A stretch of DNA of 64,000 nucleotides from Mayfieldus sp963740555 (GCA_963740555.1 CAVUES010000003.1:529784-593783), one strand, 5' to 3'; positions 27,238 to 36,865 are shown, numbered from the stretch's first letter. Notes: generated by a model from the sequence alone, not told the origin. A program made the numbers and translations.

Positions 27238-27379
27238 GACGCCTCCTAGTACATCCGTCCAAATACCCCCGAAACCTCAAGTACCACCCTAATCCTGCCG
27301 ATACTTAGCGGTCAACCCCTAAATCGGGAAAAGATCGCCGCTATTCGTCAGATTGCGCCTGCGCGAGCGGAGAGATCGG

Positions 27380-28522
27380 CTAGAGCCCGAGCGTCTTGGC
27401 GATGATGTTGCGCTGGATCTCGGAGGTGCCGCCGTAGATCGTCGAGACCAGGGCCTGGCGCACCAGGCGCTCCATGTCGTACTCGGACGAGTAGCCGTAG
27501 CCCCCCATCATCTGCATTCCCTCCAGGGCCACCTTCTTCGCGATCTCGGTGACGTAGAGCTTCACCATCGACGCCTCGCGAGGCAGCATGCGGTCGGGGT
27601 CCTCGTCGGTCAGCGAGGCAACCCACCAGGTCATGAGGCGGGCCGCCTCGAGCTCGGTGGCGAGATCGGCGAGCCGGTGCTGGAGCGCCTGGAAGGAGCC
27701 GATCGGGCGGCCGAACTGGCGACGCTCCTTGACGTAGGCGAGGGCGTCGTCGAAGGCGCGCTGGGCGATGCCGAGCATCGTCGCCGCGAGGATCAGCCGC
27801 TCCACGTTGAGCCCCGCCATCAATTGCATCCAGCCGGCGTCGACCTCGCCCAGGACCGCGTCGGCGGGGGCCTCGCAGTCTGAGAAGTAGAGGTGGTTGG
27901 TCTCGCGGCCGCCCATCGTGTCGATCGGCTGGATCTCCATCCCCTCGGCGCCGCGGGGGACGAAGATCATCGAGAGCCCCTGGTGCTTGTCCTCGCCCTT
28001 GGTCGTGCGGGCGACGACCAGCACGTGATCGGAGATGTGCGCATTGGAGCAGAAGACCTTCTGGCCGTTGATGACGAAGCCGCCGTTTACCCGCTTTGCC
28101 TCGGTGCTCAGCGAGCCGACGTCGGATCCGGCCTCGGGCTCGGTCATCGCGATCGCCTCGACGGATCCCGACGCGATGCCGCCGAGGACCTCGGACTTCT
28201 GCTCCTCGGTCCCGAAGCGCCTGGTGGCGCCGGCGACGATCAGGGTCGTCGCGTAGCCGCCGATCGGGGCCAGGCCGCGCGAGGTCTCCTCCATGAACAG
28301 GCAGGCATCCAGCATCGTGCCCCCCGAGCCGCCGTACTGCTCGGGGATCGTCACCCCGAGCCAGCCGAGCCCCGCCATCTTCCGGTACAGCTGGGCGCTG
28401 TGGGCCTCGGTGTAGCCGGCGGTCAGCTGTTCGCGCTGCTCGGCGGTCCCGCACTCGCGCTGGCAGAAGTCGCGAATCGCGGCGACGAAGTCCTGTTGCT
28501 CATCGCTGAGCGAGAAATCCAT
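27380..28522 (-). CDS. Acyl-CoA dehydrogenase
   Basis: This 380-residue FAD enzyme introduces the alpha-beta double bond in acyl-CoA. MTEPEAGSD (residues 126-134) is the flavin/substrate signature and YGGTSEIQRN lies near the C-terminus. The medium-chain-type catalytic Glu position there is Gly; instead Glu241 in GLNVERLILAA aligns with the isovaleryl-CoA-type catalytic Glu. It therefore probably acts on branched or unusual acyl-CoAs. It lies 12 bp downstream of the decayed nucleotidyltransferase gene on the same strand. Confidence 0.92.
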   Translation of the reverse strand: MDFSLSDEQQDFVAAIRDFCQRECGTAEQREQLTAGYTEAHSAQLYRKMAGLGWLGVTIPEQYGGSGGTMLDACLFMEETSRGLAPIGGYATTLIVAGATRRFGTEEQKSEVLGGIASGSVEAIAMTEPEAGSDVGSLSTEAKRVNGGFVINGQKVFCSNAHISDHVLVVARTTKGEDKHQGLSMIFVPRGAEGMEIQPIDTMGGRETNHLYFSDCEAPADAVLGEVDAGWMQLMAGLNVERLILAATMLGIAQRAFDDALAYVKERRQFGRPIGSFQALQHRLADLATELEAARLMTWWVASLTDEDPDRMLPREASMVKLYVTEIAKKVALEGMQMMGGYGYSSEYDMERLVRQALVSTIYGGTSEIQRNIIAKTLGL

Positions 28523-28534
28523 GCGGCGGCCAGG

Positions 28535-28907
28535 CTAGCTATGGCGCTCGATCAACGCTTCGAGCATGCTGATGAAGTGCTCTTGGCGACCGGCCGAGAT
28601 CGGTATCTGTGGAGCACGGCGGCGTAGGACGGCGACCTCGACGAGTCCGTTATTGAGGGCCTGAGCGGCGAACTCCCAATCTCGCTTCCGGCCGGCAGCG
28701 CACTTGGCCAGGACGAGATCGTGGATCTCCAAACACCAGCCGGTGGCGCCGCCGGTGTTGGCGTTCCGCAACGGGATCAACCGCTTCTCCCAGCCGGCAG
28801 GCGCCTTCGCAGTCTCCGGGCCGACACCATGTCGCGTAGTAGCCGAAGGTGGCGTCGAAGTAGGAGCCATCACCCATTGCCCGGTGCTCGAGCTCGGCCC
28901 GCCGCAT
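28535..28907 (-). pseudogene. DUF6036-type nucleotidyltransferase remnant
   Basis: Two frames together resemble DUF6036 nucleotidyltransferase-fold proteins. Residues MRRAELEHRA from 28907 look like the family N-terminus but jump straight to MGDGSYFDATFGYYA, omitting the expected roughly 60 residues of the nucleotidyltransferase core. Near 28840 a one-base shift moves the text to HGVGPETAKAPAGWEKRL and CLEIHDLVLAKCAAGR. So there is an internal deletion plus a frameshift. It lies 8 bp after an HTH gene, the usual partner order in abortive-infection-type pairs. Family call is from memory of the sequence pattern. Confidence 0.65.
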
Positions 28908-28915
28908 CGCTCTCG

Positions 28916-29629
28916 CTAGCGGATGCTCTCGATGATCTGTCGCCGCTCCTGCTCGTTCAGGACGCCGGCGAAGGGCGTGTTCTGGCGCAGGTCTCGTGCG
29001 CGCTGGGTGTCACTTGAGATCGTCTTAGCGATCTCTGGGATTGGCCTCGCGAGCAGCTGCTGCCAGCGCTCCGCGTACCGGGGATCGAGGTGGCCGTCCT
29101 CGAGCAGCGTCCGGATACGGCGTCGAGCTTCTCGCACCAGCTCCTCGTCGAGACGATCCGCAATCAGACGGTGATAGGCAAGGCTGCGACGCTCGGCCGT
29201 CTGATGGTCGCTCGGCCGGCGCATGCGGCCCCTCCGCGTCCGATCCCGTGAGCGAACGGATCGCCCCACGCGCTCGGCGTCCTTGCGGCGTCGCCGAAGC
29301 GCCGCGGCCAGCGGATGCCGCAGCTCGCCGCTGCGCTTCAGCTCGTCGATCAGCTCGGCGACCTCGACGAGAAACTGACGAGGAACCTCGACCCGCCCCC
29401 GAGGCGTGATCACCGTCGGGATATCGCCTGACGAGATCCACCGGTCTAGCGCGGTCTGGCTGACCCCCAGAATTCGAGCCGCTCGCGAGCGAGTAAGCGT
29501 TGAACCGAGCTGTGATTCGAGATCGCCACGCACAGGGGAGATCTCCGCAGCGACAGCGGGGATTCGCTCAGCGCGGCGAAGCCGAAGTATGTGGTCAACC
29601 AGTTGCTTGCTGTCAGCGACGCTAGCCAT
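28916..29629 (-). CDS. HTH DNA-binding protein (probable partner of nucleotidyltransferase)
   Basis: The product has 237 residues. Residues 45-80 contain a helix-turn-helix of excisionase/MerR-like type (LTRSRAARILGVSQTALDRW, then GDIPTVITPRGRVEVPR), followed by an Arg-rich middle and a helical C-terminus (LLEDGHLDPRYAERWQQLL). Proteins of this layout often sit upstream of nucleotidyltransferase genes and act as the DNA-binding antitoxin-like half. Here the partner is decayed, so this may be an orphan. It starts at ATG 29629. Confidence 0.7.
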   Translation of the reverse strand: MASVADSKQLVDHILRLRRAERIPAVAAEISPVRGDLESQLGSTLTRSRAARILGVSQTALDRWISSGDIPTVITPRGRVEVPRQFLVEVAELIDELKRSGELRHPLAAALRRRRKDAERVGRSVRSRDRTRRGRMRRPSDHQTAERRSLAYHRLIADRLDEELVREARRRIRTLLEDGHLDPRYAERWQQLLARPIPEIAKTISSDTQRARDLRQNTPFAGVLNEQERRQIIESIR

Positions 29630-29693
29630 GCCCAGAACAGTAGGCCATGTTTAGCTTTTCAGCAAGTTTTTCTCAACATCATGCCTGCGCCGC

Positions 29694-30158
29694 TCAACCC
29701 CTCGCTCCGCTTCGCTGCAATTCGCGCAGCCGATCTCGGTTCCGACGGCGCTTCGCGCTCAGCTCCCCTTCGAGCTGGGCGATTTCGTCGCGTCGCCGTC
29801 GCACGAGCCGCAGCTGGTTGTCGATATGGGTCACAGCCTCCTCGAGGATCTGGCGGCGGCGGACTGGGTCCTCGACCCCGCTGTGCCACTCCTCGCGAAG
29901 CGAGGCGCGGGCGTCCTCGGCGGCGATCAGCTCGCGCAGCTCGTCCAGCGAGACGCCCAGCAGGTCCTTGAGGCGCAGGAGCTCTTGGAGGCGCTCGACG
30001 TCGGGCTCGGCATAGGTGCGATGGGCACCGGGCTCGCGCCCACTCGCCTCCGGCAGCAGGCCGATCTCCTCGTAGTAGCGGATCGTGCGCGGGGTCGTGC
30101 CCGTCAGCTGGGCGACCTCGCCGATCCGCAACGGCCCCTGTTCGGGAACGGTGCTCAC
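29694..30158 (-). CDS. MerR-family transcriptional regulator
   Basis: This 154-residue regulator has the N-terminal winged helix (LRIGEVAQLTGTTPRTIRYY, EEIGLLPEA), RTYAEPDVERLQELLRLKDL and a long dimerisation coiled coil to the C-terminus. No cysteine metal site is present, so a drug or organic ligand is more likely than a metal. It starts at GTG 30158, overlapping the MFS transporter stop (GTGA), and is therefore cotranscribed as the second gene. It probably regulates the operon from the palindrome at 31708. Confidence 0.9.
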   Translation of the reverse strand: MSTVPEQGPLRIGEVAQLTGTTPRTIRYYEEIGLLPEASGREPGAHRTYAEPDVERLQELLRLKDLLGVSLDELRELIAAEDARASLREEWHSGVEDPVRRRQILEEAVTHIDNQLRLVRRRRDEIAQLEGELSAKRRRNRDRLRELQRSGARG

Positions 30159-31687
30159 GGCGTCGCCTCGACGCGCTCGATGACCGGCTCTCGGGGTGCC
30201 GGGACGCCCCGGTTCTCGTCGTGCTGGTCGGCGATCCCGACGTGCCTGGGCCGCAGCAGCGAGACCCCTGCGCCGATCACCGAAGTCGCGGCAAGCACCC
30301 AGAGCGCCGTGTGCATGTTGTGGATGAAGGGCGCGAGCTTTGCGTCCGACAGCCCCTGGGTGAGGCCGGAGAAGATCTGGAACAGCACCTGCTTGGGCAC
30401 CGCCGCCGTGATCACCGCCAGCACGAAGGCGATCGAGATCACGGCGCCGGTGTTCTGCACCATCGTGCGGGCGCCGGCGGCGATGCCGCGGCGCTCGGGC
30501 GGGACCGTCCCCATCATCGCCGCGGTGTTGGGAGAGTTGAACATGCCCGAGCCGATCCCGACCAGGAACAGGTAGAGACTGCTCTGCCAGTAGGGGCTGG
30601 CGGGTTGAAGCAGGGTCATCAACGCCAGCCCCGCGGCCCCGACGAGCATTCCCATCGCGGCCAGCGCACGTGAGCCGTGCCGGTCGGCCCAGATCCCCGC
30701 CAGCGGCGAGGCGATCAGCATTCCGATCGCCATCGGAGCGAGCTTGATGCCGGCGGTGATCGGGTCGTCGCCCTGGGCGCCCTGGAAATAGAAGACGAAA
30801 AGGAACAGAAGCGCGAAACGTGAGAGCCCGTTGATGAACGCGGCACCGGTCGCCGCCGCAAACATGCGGTTGCGGAAGATCTCCAAGTCGAGCATCGGTG
30901 CGCGACCGCGGTGCTCGATGAGGACGAACAGCGGCAGCAGGATCCCGGCGGCGATCAGACTGCCGATCACCACCGGTTGTTCCCAGCCCGAGATTCCCCC
31001 CTTGGAGAGGCCGAATACGAGCCCTGTGAGTCCGGCGACGAAGGTCGCCGTCCCGAGCAGGTCGAAGCCACGCTGGGTGTCCTGCTTGGCGAGCTCATGC
31101 AGGACCAGCCCGCCCCACAACGCGCCCAGCAGCCCCAACGGGACGTTGAACCAGAACACCCAGTGCCAGGAGATCGCCACCAGTGCCCCGCCGAGCACCG
31201 GCCCCAGCACGAGGCCGACCGCAGCCACCATGGTGTTGGTTCCCATCGCGATGCCGAGCTGATCCTTCGGAAACGCGTCGGTGACAAGCGCCGGAGCGTT
31301 GGCGAAGAGGAAGGCGCCGGCAACCCCCTGGAGGATCCGCCAGAGGATCAGCTCGGTGCCGCCGGAGGAAAAGCCGGCACCGAGTGATGCCAGCGAGAAG
31401 AGGATGAAGGAGCCGACGTATGCCCTCTTGCGTCCGAACAGGTCTGAGAGCCGGCCCGCCGTCAGGACCAGGACGGTGGAGGCGATCATGTAGGAGAGAA
31501 TCACCCAGACCAACTGCAGCAGTGTGGTGTGCAGCGACCGCTCAAGGTCCGGCAGGGCGATGATCAGGGTGCCCGAGTTGAGGGTCGCCAGCAGCATCCC
31601 GAGGCTGGTGCAGGACAACGCCCACCACTTGTAGTGCTCGTGGTCGGCAGCGACCCCCAGGCGCCCGCTGGACTTTCTGACGTTCAC
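30155..31687 (-). CDS. MFS drug:H+ antiporter, DHA2 (14-helix) type
   Basis: This 510-residue transporter resembles QacA/EmrB exporters. Motif A reads GRLSDLFGRKRAYVG after helix 2, and the antiporter motif C region contains GLVLGPVLGGALV. Hydropathy suggests 14 helices. It probably exports lipophilic drugs or metabolites using the proton gradient. It starts at GTG 31687 just after a promoter with a palindrome, and overlaps the merR gene downstream by four bases. Confidence 0.92.
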   Translation of the reverse strand: MNVRKSSGRLGVAADHEHYKWWALSCTSLGMLLATLNSGTLIIALPDLERSLHTTLLQLVWVILSYMIASTVLVLTAGRLSDLFGRKRAYVGSFILFSLASLGAGFSSGGTELILWRILQGVAGAFLFANAPALVTDAFPKDQLGIAMGTNTMVAAVGLVLGPVLGGALVAISWHWVFWFNVPLGLLGALWGGLVLHELAKQDTQRGFDLLGTATFVAGLTGLVFGLSKGGISGWEQPVVIGSLIAAGILLPLFVLIEHRGRAPMLDLEIFRNRMFAAATGAAFINGLSRFALLFLFVFYFQGAQGDDPITAGIKLAPMAIGMLIASPLAGIWADRHGSRALAAMGMLVGAAGLALMTLLQPASPYWQSSLYLFLVGIGSGMFNSPNTAAMMGTVPPERRGIAAGARTMVQNTGAVISIAFVLAVITAAVPKQVLFQIFSGLTQGLSDAKLAPFIHNMHTALWVLAATSVIGAGVSLLRPRHVGIADQHDENRGVPAPREPVIERVEATP

Positions 31688-31697
31688 GTTAAGAAAA

Positions 31698-31724
31698 AGT
31701 TTAGCGCGAACGAGCTGCTCGTTC
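31698..31724 (-). promoter_or_regulatory. Palindrome and promoter of MFS-merR operon
   Basis: GAACGAG-CAG-CTCGTTC (31724-31708 on the minus strand) is a perfect 7+7 inverted repeat. TAAACT (31703-31698) is a possible -10 and CTGAAC partly overlapping the repeat, 17 bases before it, a possible -35. The operator would thus lie in the promoter spacer, as typical of MerR control. Confidence 0.55.
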
Positions 31725-33300
31725 AGTCCTGCCGCACGAACCTGATCTGCGCCTTGATGGTCCGGCAGATGTAGGTCACGCGTGCCCGTCCCACCTTGCG
31801 GCCGTGGCAGGTGAAGCCCCGTCTGAGATAGCGGCGGGCGTGTCCAGCGGCTCCGAAGCGCTTCGGCCGGGAAGCCCCCGCGACCTTGCGGGCGCGGGCG
31901 CAGGAGAACACGTTGAAGGTGCGGATCTTGAAGGCGCTCGACCTCGAGCGGTGGTTGAAGACGACGTTGGCGCAGTGGCGCCGCCGAACAACGCGGGGCG
32001 GGGAGGCGGTCCCGACGAGGGCGCCGTCGAGGTAGTCGTTGTCGATGTTGATCGACACGCCTCCGTAGGTCTCGTTGTGGCCTCCCCGGTACTGGTGCAG
32101 GCGCTGATGGTTAACCCACTCGGTGACTGGGACGTAGGAAAAGCTGGTCGTCGCCTGCCTGTTCCAGTCGGCCACCCAGATGTCGTCGGGCTCAACGTAG
32201 CCGCTGCCGTACTGGGCGACCAGATCGGTGATGCCCGAGGCGGCGCTGCTGTAGACGCCCGATACGTACCCCCTGGCGTGCAGCTCTCCTGTCCAGGCGC
32301 CGAGGAAGGTCAGCACCGCCGAGCTGTTGGTACCAGCGCGCGAATAGCCCTCCATGTCGAAGTAGATCGGGTTGCCGGTCCCGATGCCGATCGCCGCCGC
32401 CTTGCTAACCGCATCGTCGGCCGCGGCGACTCCCTGCGCCCCGGCCTGAGCGGGCTGGATCGCCGCGCAGCCGCAGCTGTTGCGTGGCGCCTGAAGGCCG
32501 ACGTAGGTCGGGATCAGCTGCCAGCCGGCCGCGATCTCGGTGCCCACCCAGGTGCTGGTGAGATTCGGCTGGCTGCAGGCCCGGTTGGCGCCGCCGATGT
32601 AGACCCCGATCCCTCGATAGGGCGAGGCGCCCCACGCCGTCATCGTCGTGGTCGATGGCGTGGCGCAGGCGTCGAAGCCCAGCCCGGTGTAGTAGGACGC
32701 CGTCGCCCGCCGCGTCCCCCCACGCGCTGCGCCGGCCCGCTGTGCGGCAACCGGTGCAGGAGCAGCCGGTCGCGCTCCCGGGACGCGCCGGGCACGGTGA
32801 AGGATTCGCGCGACGACCCGGGGATGTCGCCGCCATGTTGCGGTCACGTCCACACCCGCGGACGGCACCGAGACCAGGGCCCCCGCCGCCGATGCCGGTG
32901 GCAACGAGCGCGGCCTGACCGCGGTGCGATTCAGGGTGATCGTGTCGGGTCGGCTTGGCCGAGCCTGGGCGAGCGGCTCGACCAGGATCGCCTCGGTTCG
33001 GCCGATGGCATGGGCAGGGCAGTGCTGGTTCGCGCCTGGCTGGCCCAGGTAGACCGCGTGGCGGTCGAAGCGGACGCAGCGTGAGGGATCGGCGGCCAGG
33101 TCGTAGACCGGCCAAGGGCTCGGCACGTCGATCGCGTAGCCGCGATAGTGGACCTCGCGCACATGGGTGCCGGCCACGGCCTCGGCCGGGCCCGCCCACA
33201 AGCAGGCCGCCAGGCCCATGAGACCGATGACCCGGGCGAGTCTCTCGCGCCTGCTATGTCGCGCGGATTCGAGCACCAGCGCCACGTTAAGCCCCACCAT
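31723..33300 (-). CDS. Secreted DUF1906 (glycoside-hydrolase-like) protein
   Basis: The 525-residue product starts with a hydrophobic export signal (RVIGLMGLAACLWAGPAEA). Residues about 210-430 match the Rv2525c-like TIM-barrel domain: YYTGLGFDACATPSTTTM, GIGVYIGGANRAC, PTYVGLQAP, IYFDMEGYSR (acidic cluster where glycosidases have catalytic acids), DDIWVADWN and HQYRGGHNETYGGVSINID. The C-terminus has paired cysteines. Such proteins act at the cell wall; enzymatic activity is not established for the family. Confidence 0.85.
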   Translation of the reverse strand: MVGLNVALVLESARHSRRERLARVIGLMGLAACLWAGPAEAVAGTHVREVHYRGYAIDVPSPWPVYDLAADPSRCVRFDRHAVYLGQPGANQHCPAHAIGRTEAILVEPLAQARPSRPDTITLNRTAVRPRSLPPASAAGALVSVPSAGVDVTATWRRHPRVVARILHRARRVPGARPAAPAPVAAQRAGAARGGTRRATASYYTGLGFDACATPSTTTMTAWGASPYRGIGVYIGGANRACSQPNLTSTWVGTEIAAGWQLIPTYVGLQAPRNSCGCAAIQPAQAGAQGVAAADDAVSKAAAIGIGTGNPIYFDMEGYSRAGTNSSAVLTFLGAWTGELHARGYVSGVYSSAASGITDLVAQYGSGYVEPDDIWVADWNRQATTSFSYVPVTEWVNHQRLHQYRGGHNETYGGVSINIDNDYLDGALVGTASPPRVVRRRHCANVVFNHRSRSSAFKIRTFNVFSCARARKVAGASRPKRFGAAGHARRYLRRGFTCHGRKVGRARVTYICRTIKAQIRFVRQD

Positions 33301-33369
33301 CGCTTTCCATGAAAGACCTCCGCCACGCGGTAGTTGCGGTGCGGTGCGATCAGTTCATGCAGTGAGAAA

Positions 33370-33442
<73 letters not shown>

Positions 33443-33454
33443 GCAGGGACCAAT

Positions 33455-34252
33455 TTAGCGGCGCTTGCCGCTGGGCGGGCGGCGGCGGGAGCCGCGCTGG
33501 CGGGAGCCGCGCGAAAGATCCCGCTCCAGAGCCCGCCCGAAGGCCTTCTCGGTGGCCTCGGTCATCACCAGCTGGAAAATCCCAAGCAGCGATTCCGAAG
33601 CCAGCGGACGCAGCCGCTCCAACGCCTCACGCACCTGCGGCCACTGGTCCTTCGGCCGGCCGGCTCGCTCGAACGGCTTCCAGACGTTCTCGAGAAAGAG
33701 CTCGATGAAGATTCGCGCAACCTCGCGCGACTGACGGCGCAGCTTCGCCGCCACCTCCAAGGCCGTCTGCGGCGGTATGCCGAGCTCGGCCAGCTCGGTT
33801 CCGGCGCGCATCACCCGGGGGCTGGGGACCTCGAAGCGACCCTCGCCCAAAGGACGCACGAGACCGAGGCGCTCGGCACGCTTCAGCAATGCCGGATCTG
33901 CCTCCCCTCCCCAGCGCTTTGCGATCTCCTCCGCCTCGAGGATCTCGGGCTCCTCCTCTTCGAAGGGCGCGCGGACGGCGCGCGCGAACCCGAGCACCTC
34001 GCTGCTCGAGTCGCCGACCCCCTCGAGCAGGCGTCGGATCGCCCCGAGGTTGAAGCCGTCGCCCTGCATCTCCTGGATCAGCTCCAGCCGGGCAGCATGC
34101 TCCTCGTCGTAGTAGCCGGTGCGTCCCACCACCTCGGGGGACGGCAAGAGCCCACGCGACTGGTGGGCGCGAATGTTGCGAACCGTCATCCCGGTGCGCC
34201 GCGCCAGCTCGTCGATCGTCATCCCCTTCTGGTCCTGCGTGAGTTGGGTCAC
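33455..34252 (-). CDS. MerR-family regulator with long C-terminal domain
   Basis: This 265-residue protein starts at GTG 34252. The HTH reads MTIDELARRTGMTVRNIRAH with HQSRGLLPSPEVVGRTGYY following, a MerR-type wing. The remaining 190 residues are helical (LAELGIPPQTALEVAAKL, REVARIFIELFLENVW) and end in a basic tail. The effector is unknown. It is divergent from a polytopic membrane protein across 98 bp that contain the imperfect inverted repeat ACATGTGTATATGT (34264-34277), a possible operator. Confidence 0.85.
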   Translation of the reverse strand: MTQLTQDQKGMTIDELARRTGMTVRNIRAHQSRGLLPSPEVVGRTGYYDEEHAARLELIQEMQGDGFNLGAIRRLLEGVGDSSSEVLGFARAVRAPFEEEEPEILEAEEIAKRWGGEADPALLKRAERLGLVRPLGEGRFEVPSPRVMRAGTELAELGIPPQTALEVAAKLRRQSREVARIFIELFLENVWKPFERAGRPKDQWPQVREALERLRPLASESLLGIFQLVMTEATEKAFGRALERDLSRGSRQRGSRRRPPSGKRR

Positions 34253-34350
34253 AGGCCTATTTTACATGTGTATATGTTCCATCATTTGGTGGTACATTCG
34301 CCGATGACGCGTAGCGAGCAGCAACTCGGGAACGACTACAGGAAGGCGCC

Positions 34351-36229
34351 ATGAGTTCAGACCTCTTCTCGATCCTCGCCGCCGCGAAGCCGGCCGGTGG
34401 CGCGGCTGTCAACCAGATCCTGATCGCCAACGCGATGGCGATCACCGCGAGCGCCACGCTGTACTGGCTGGTCATGGGCCACCGGACCGGGCGCCGCACG
34501 CATCTCGCCCGTGCCGCCGCCTTCGCCGAGCGCCGCTCCGGGTTGCCGGGCTGGGCGGCGCTGCCGCTGGGCGTGGCGATGGTCTCCCTTCTCGTCGCAC
34601 TGCTGGGGATGTATTGGGATATCTCCCTGCACATCGACCAGGGCCGCGACCCGGGCCCCCTCGCCAACCCCGCCCACTACCTGATCCTCTCCGGGCTGTT
34701 CGGCATCTTCTCGGCCGGCTTCATCGCCATGGCGCTGCCGAAGGAGCAGGTCTCCGACACCGCCCTGCGCATCAACCGCGGCTGGTACGCCTCGCTGGGC
34801 GGGGCGCTGATGATGGCGACGTCGGGATTTGCCCTGCTCGGCTTTCCGCTCGACGACATCTGGCACCGACTCTTCGGCCAGGACGTGACGCTGTGGGGAC
34901 CCACGCATCTGATGCTTTTCGGCGGTGCGGGCCTGACTCTGATCGGCATGATCGTGCTCATCACCGAGGGGATTCGGTCCCGCCCCGACGCCCGGGCGGC
35001 ACGGGGAACCCGCGGCTTCGTGACCAAGTCGATGGCGACCGGAGGGCTGCTGATCGGCCTTTCGACTTTCCAGGGCGAGTTCGACTTCGGCGTGCCTCAG
35101 TTCCAGATGGTCTTCCAGCCGATGCTGATCGCGCTGGCGGCGGCGGTCGCGCTTGTCTGCGCCCGTCTTTGGATCGGCCGTGGCGGCGCCCTGGCGGCGG
35201 CGAGCTTCTTCATCCTCGTCCGCGGCGCGGTGACCTTGATCGTGCATCAGGTCTTCGGCGAGACCACGCCGGCGATGCCGCTCTATCTCGCCGAGGCTGC
35301 CTGCGTCGAGGTCGCGGCGCTGGCCTTCGCCCGCCGCCCCCTCCTTCTCGGCATCGTCGCGGGCGCCTCGATCGGGACGGTCGGCTTCGCGGCCGAGTAC
35401 GGGTGGACGCACCTGGTCTACACCCTGCCCTGGAACTCGCACCTGCTGCCGGAGGGGCTGATCGTCGCGACGATCGCCGGCGTCGCCGGCGGCACCCTCG
35501 GCGCCCTGATGGGAATGGCGCTGCGCGGCGAGCTGCCCGGGGTCCGGGTCGCCCGCACGGCGGCCCTGGTCTCTGCTGCTGGCGATCGCGGGCCTGACCG
35601 CGAACGGGCTGATCACGAGCGTCCCGCAGGGATACGGCGCCAAGGTGCAGCTGACCGACATCCGCCCCGGGCCCCAGCGCGAGGTCTCGGTGCTGGCACG
35701 GATCCACCCCGCCGGCGCCGCGACAGACGCCAAGTGGCTGAGCGTGACCTCCTGGCAGGGCGGAGGGCTCGAGGTCGACCGCCTGCGCCGGGTCGGGAAC
35801 GGCCTTTACCGGACCACCGAACCGATCCCGGTGCACGGCGACTGGAAGGCCACGCTGCGGCTGCAGACCGGGCGCAGCGTCCTCGGGCTGCCGATCTACT
35901 TCCCTGCCGACCCGGAGATTCCGGCCCCCAGGGTCGCCGCCCCGGCGCGCTTCGACCGCCCCTTCGTCAGGGACAAGCAGCTGCTCCAGCGGGAGACCAA
36001 GAAGGGGGTGCCGAGCTGGCTGACGACGGTGGCGCCGCTAGTGGTGCTGGCGATCGCGCTCAGCTTGCTGACGATCCTCAGCTTCGGCCTCGCCCGCATC
36101 GGCCGTCCGGGCCACCCTCGCGGGCGGGCGCCACGTCCACGGGCGAGGCCGGCGCCGCTGCCGGCGCCGCAAGGCCTGCCTGATCTCCGTCGACAGAGCG
36201 CCGCCAGCGCGCCTTTGTCACGAGACTGA
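34351..36229 (+). CDS. Polytopic membrane protein with C-terminal extracytoplasmic domain, frameshifted
   Basis: I do not recognise a named family. Residues 1-400 contain about ten membrane helices, with WDISLHIDQGRDPGP after the second and WGPTHLMLFGGAG later, both with His/Asp residues that could bind metal. At about 35565 the frame breaks. The next frame continues in register (SLLLAIAGLTANGLITSVPQ), then a beta-domain resembling YtkA/CopC-type folds (RVGNGLYRTTEPIPVHGDWK) and a last helix (VAPLVVLAIALSLLTILSFG) to a stop at 36227. One extra base explains the break. GGAAGG precedes the ATG. Confidence 0.75.
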
Positions 36230-36315
36230 AAAGGCTCAAGGTCGGGACTGGAAAATTCGCAAGAAGTGGCTTCGAGTAAGCCATTTCCCGCCGCCGTTGA
36301 GCCTATGTTCGAAGC

Positions 36316-36663
36316 GTGGAGCGAAAGATCAACCGGCGCCGGCAAGGGGACCTGGGTGAGGCCTCCGCGATCGAGTGGCTGACGTCGGTTGGCGCAAGCG
36401 TCTTTCTTCCCATCGGCCACAGCCCGGACTTCGACATCGTCGCCGAGACGAATGGGCGGTTGCTGAGGATTCAGGTGAAGACCTCCACCCAACAGACCGT
36501 CACACCAGACGGACATCGACGTTGTGCTGTGAGTCTCGCAACGAATGGAGGGAACCGGAGTTGGTCCGGCCTGACCAAGAAGATGAATCCATCACGATGC
36601 GACTACCTTTTCGCTCTAACGGGCGACGGGCGCCGCTGGTTTATCTCCGAGCCTTTCGCTTGA
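36316..36663 (+). CDS. PD-(D/E)XK nuclease-like protein, 3' end frameshifted
   Basis: The product has 115 residues from GTG 36316. GDLGEASAIEWLTSVGASVF is the N-terminal helix, then HSPDFDIVAE and LLRIQVKTS supply the D...(Q/E)xK catalytic pattern; it resembles the PF11645-type endonuclease-like family. The frame stops at 36661, but the +1 frame continues with SLSLEAERAISLGGPKYSDY and EIEPGR, the expected family C-terminus. So a one-base shift near 36655 truncates it. It lies 120 bp from tRNA-Tyr. Confidence 0.65.
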   Translation: MERKINRRRQGDLGEASAIEWLTSVGASVFLPIGHSPDFDIVAETNGRLLRIQVKTSTQQTVTPDGHRRCAVSLATNGGNRSWSGLTKKMNPSRCDYLFALTGDGRRWFISEPFA

Positions 36664-36783
36664 AGCCGAACGGGCTATTTCCCTCGGGGGGCCAAAGTAC
36701 TCGGACTACGAGATCGAGCCGGGGCGGCCAATCGATGCGCTCGTGTATGGGCAGACCCGGTCTTTAGAATCGCAATCCCCGCA

Positions 36784-36865
36784 GGGGGAGTATCCAAGCG
36801 GTCAAAGGATGGCGGCTGTAAACCGTCCGCCTCGTGCTTCGCAGGTTCGAATCCTGCCTCCCCCA
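36784..36865 (+). tRNA. tRNA-Tyr (GTA)
   Basis: Class II tRNA: acceptor GGGGGAG/CTCCCCC, anticodon loop CTGTAAA with anticodon GTA, long variable arm (GTCCGCCTCGTGCTTC region) and T loop GGTTCGAATCC. Discriminator A at 36865; no encoded CCA. Confidence 0.95.
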
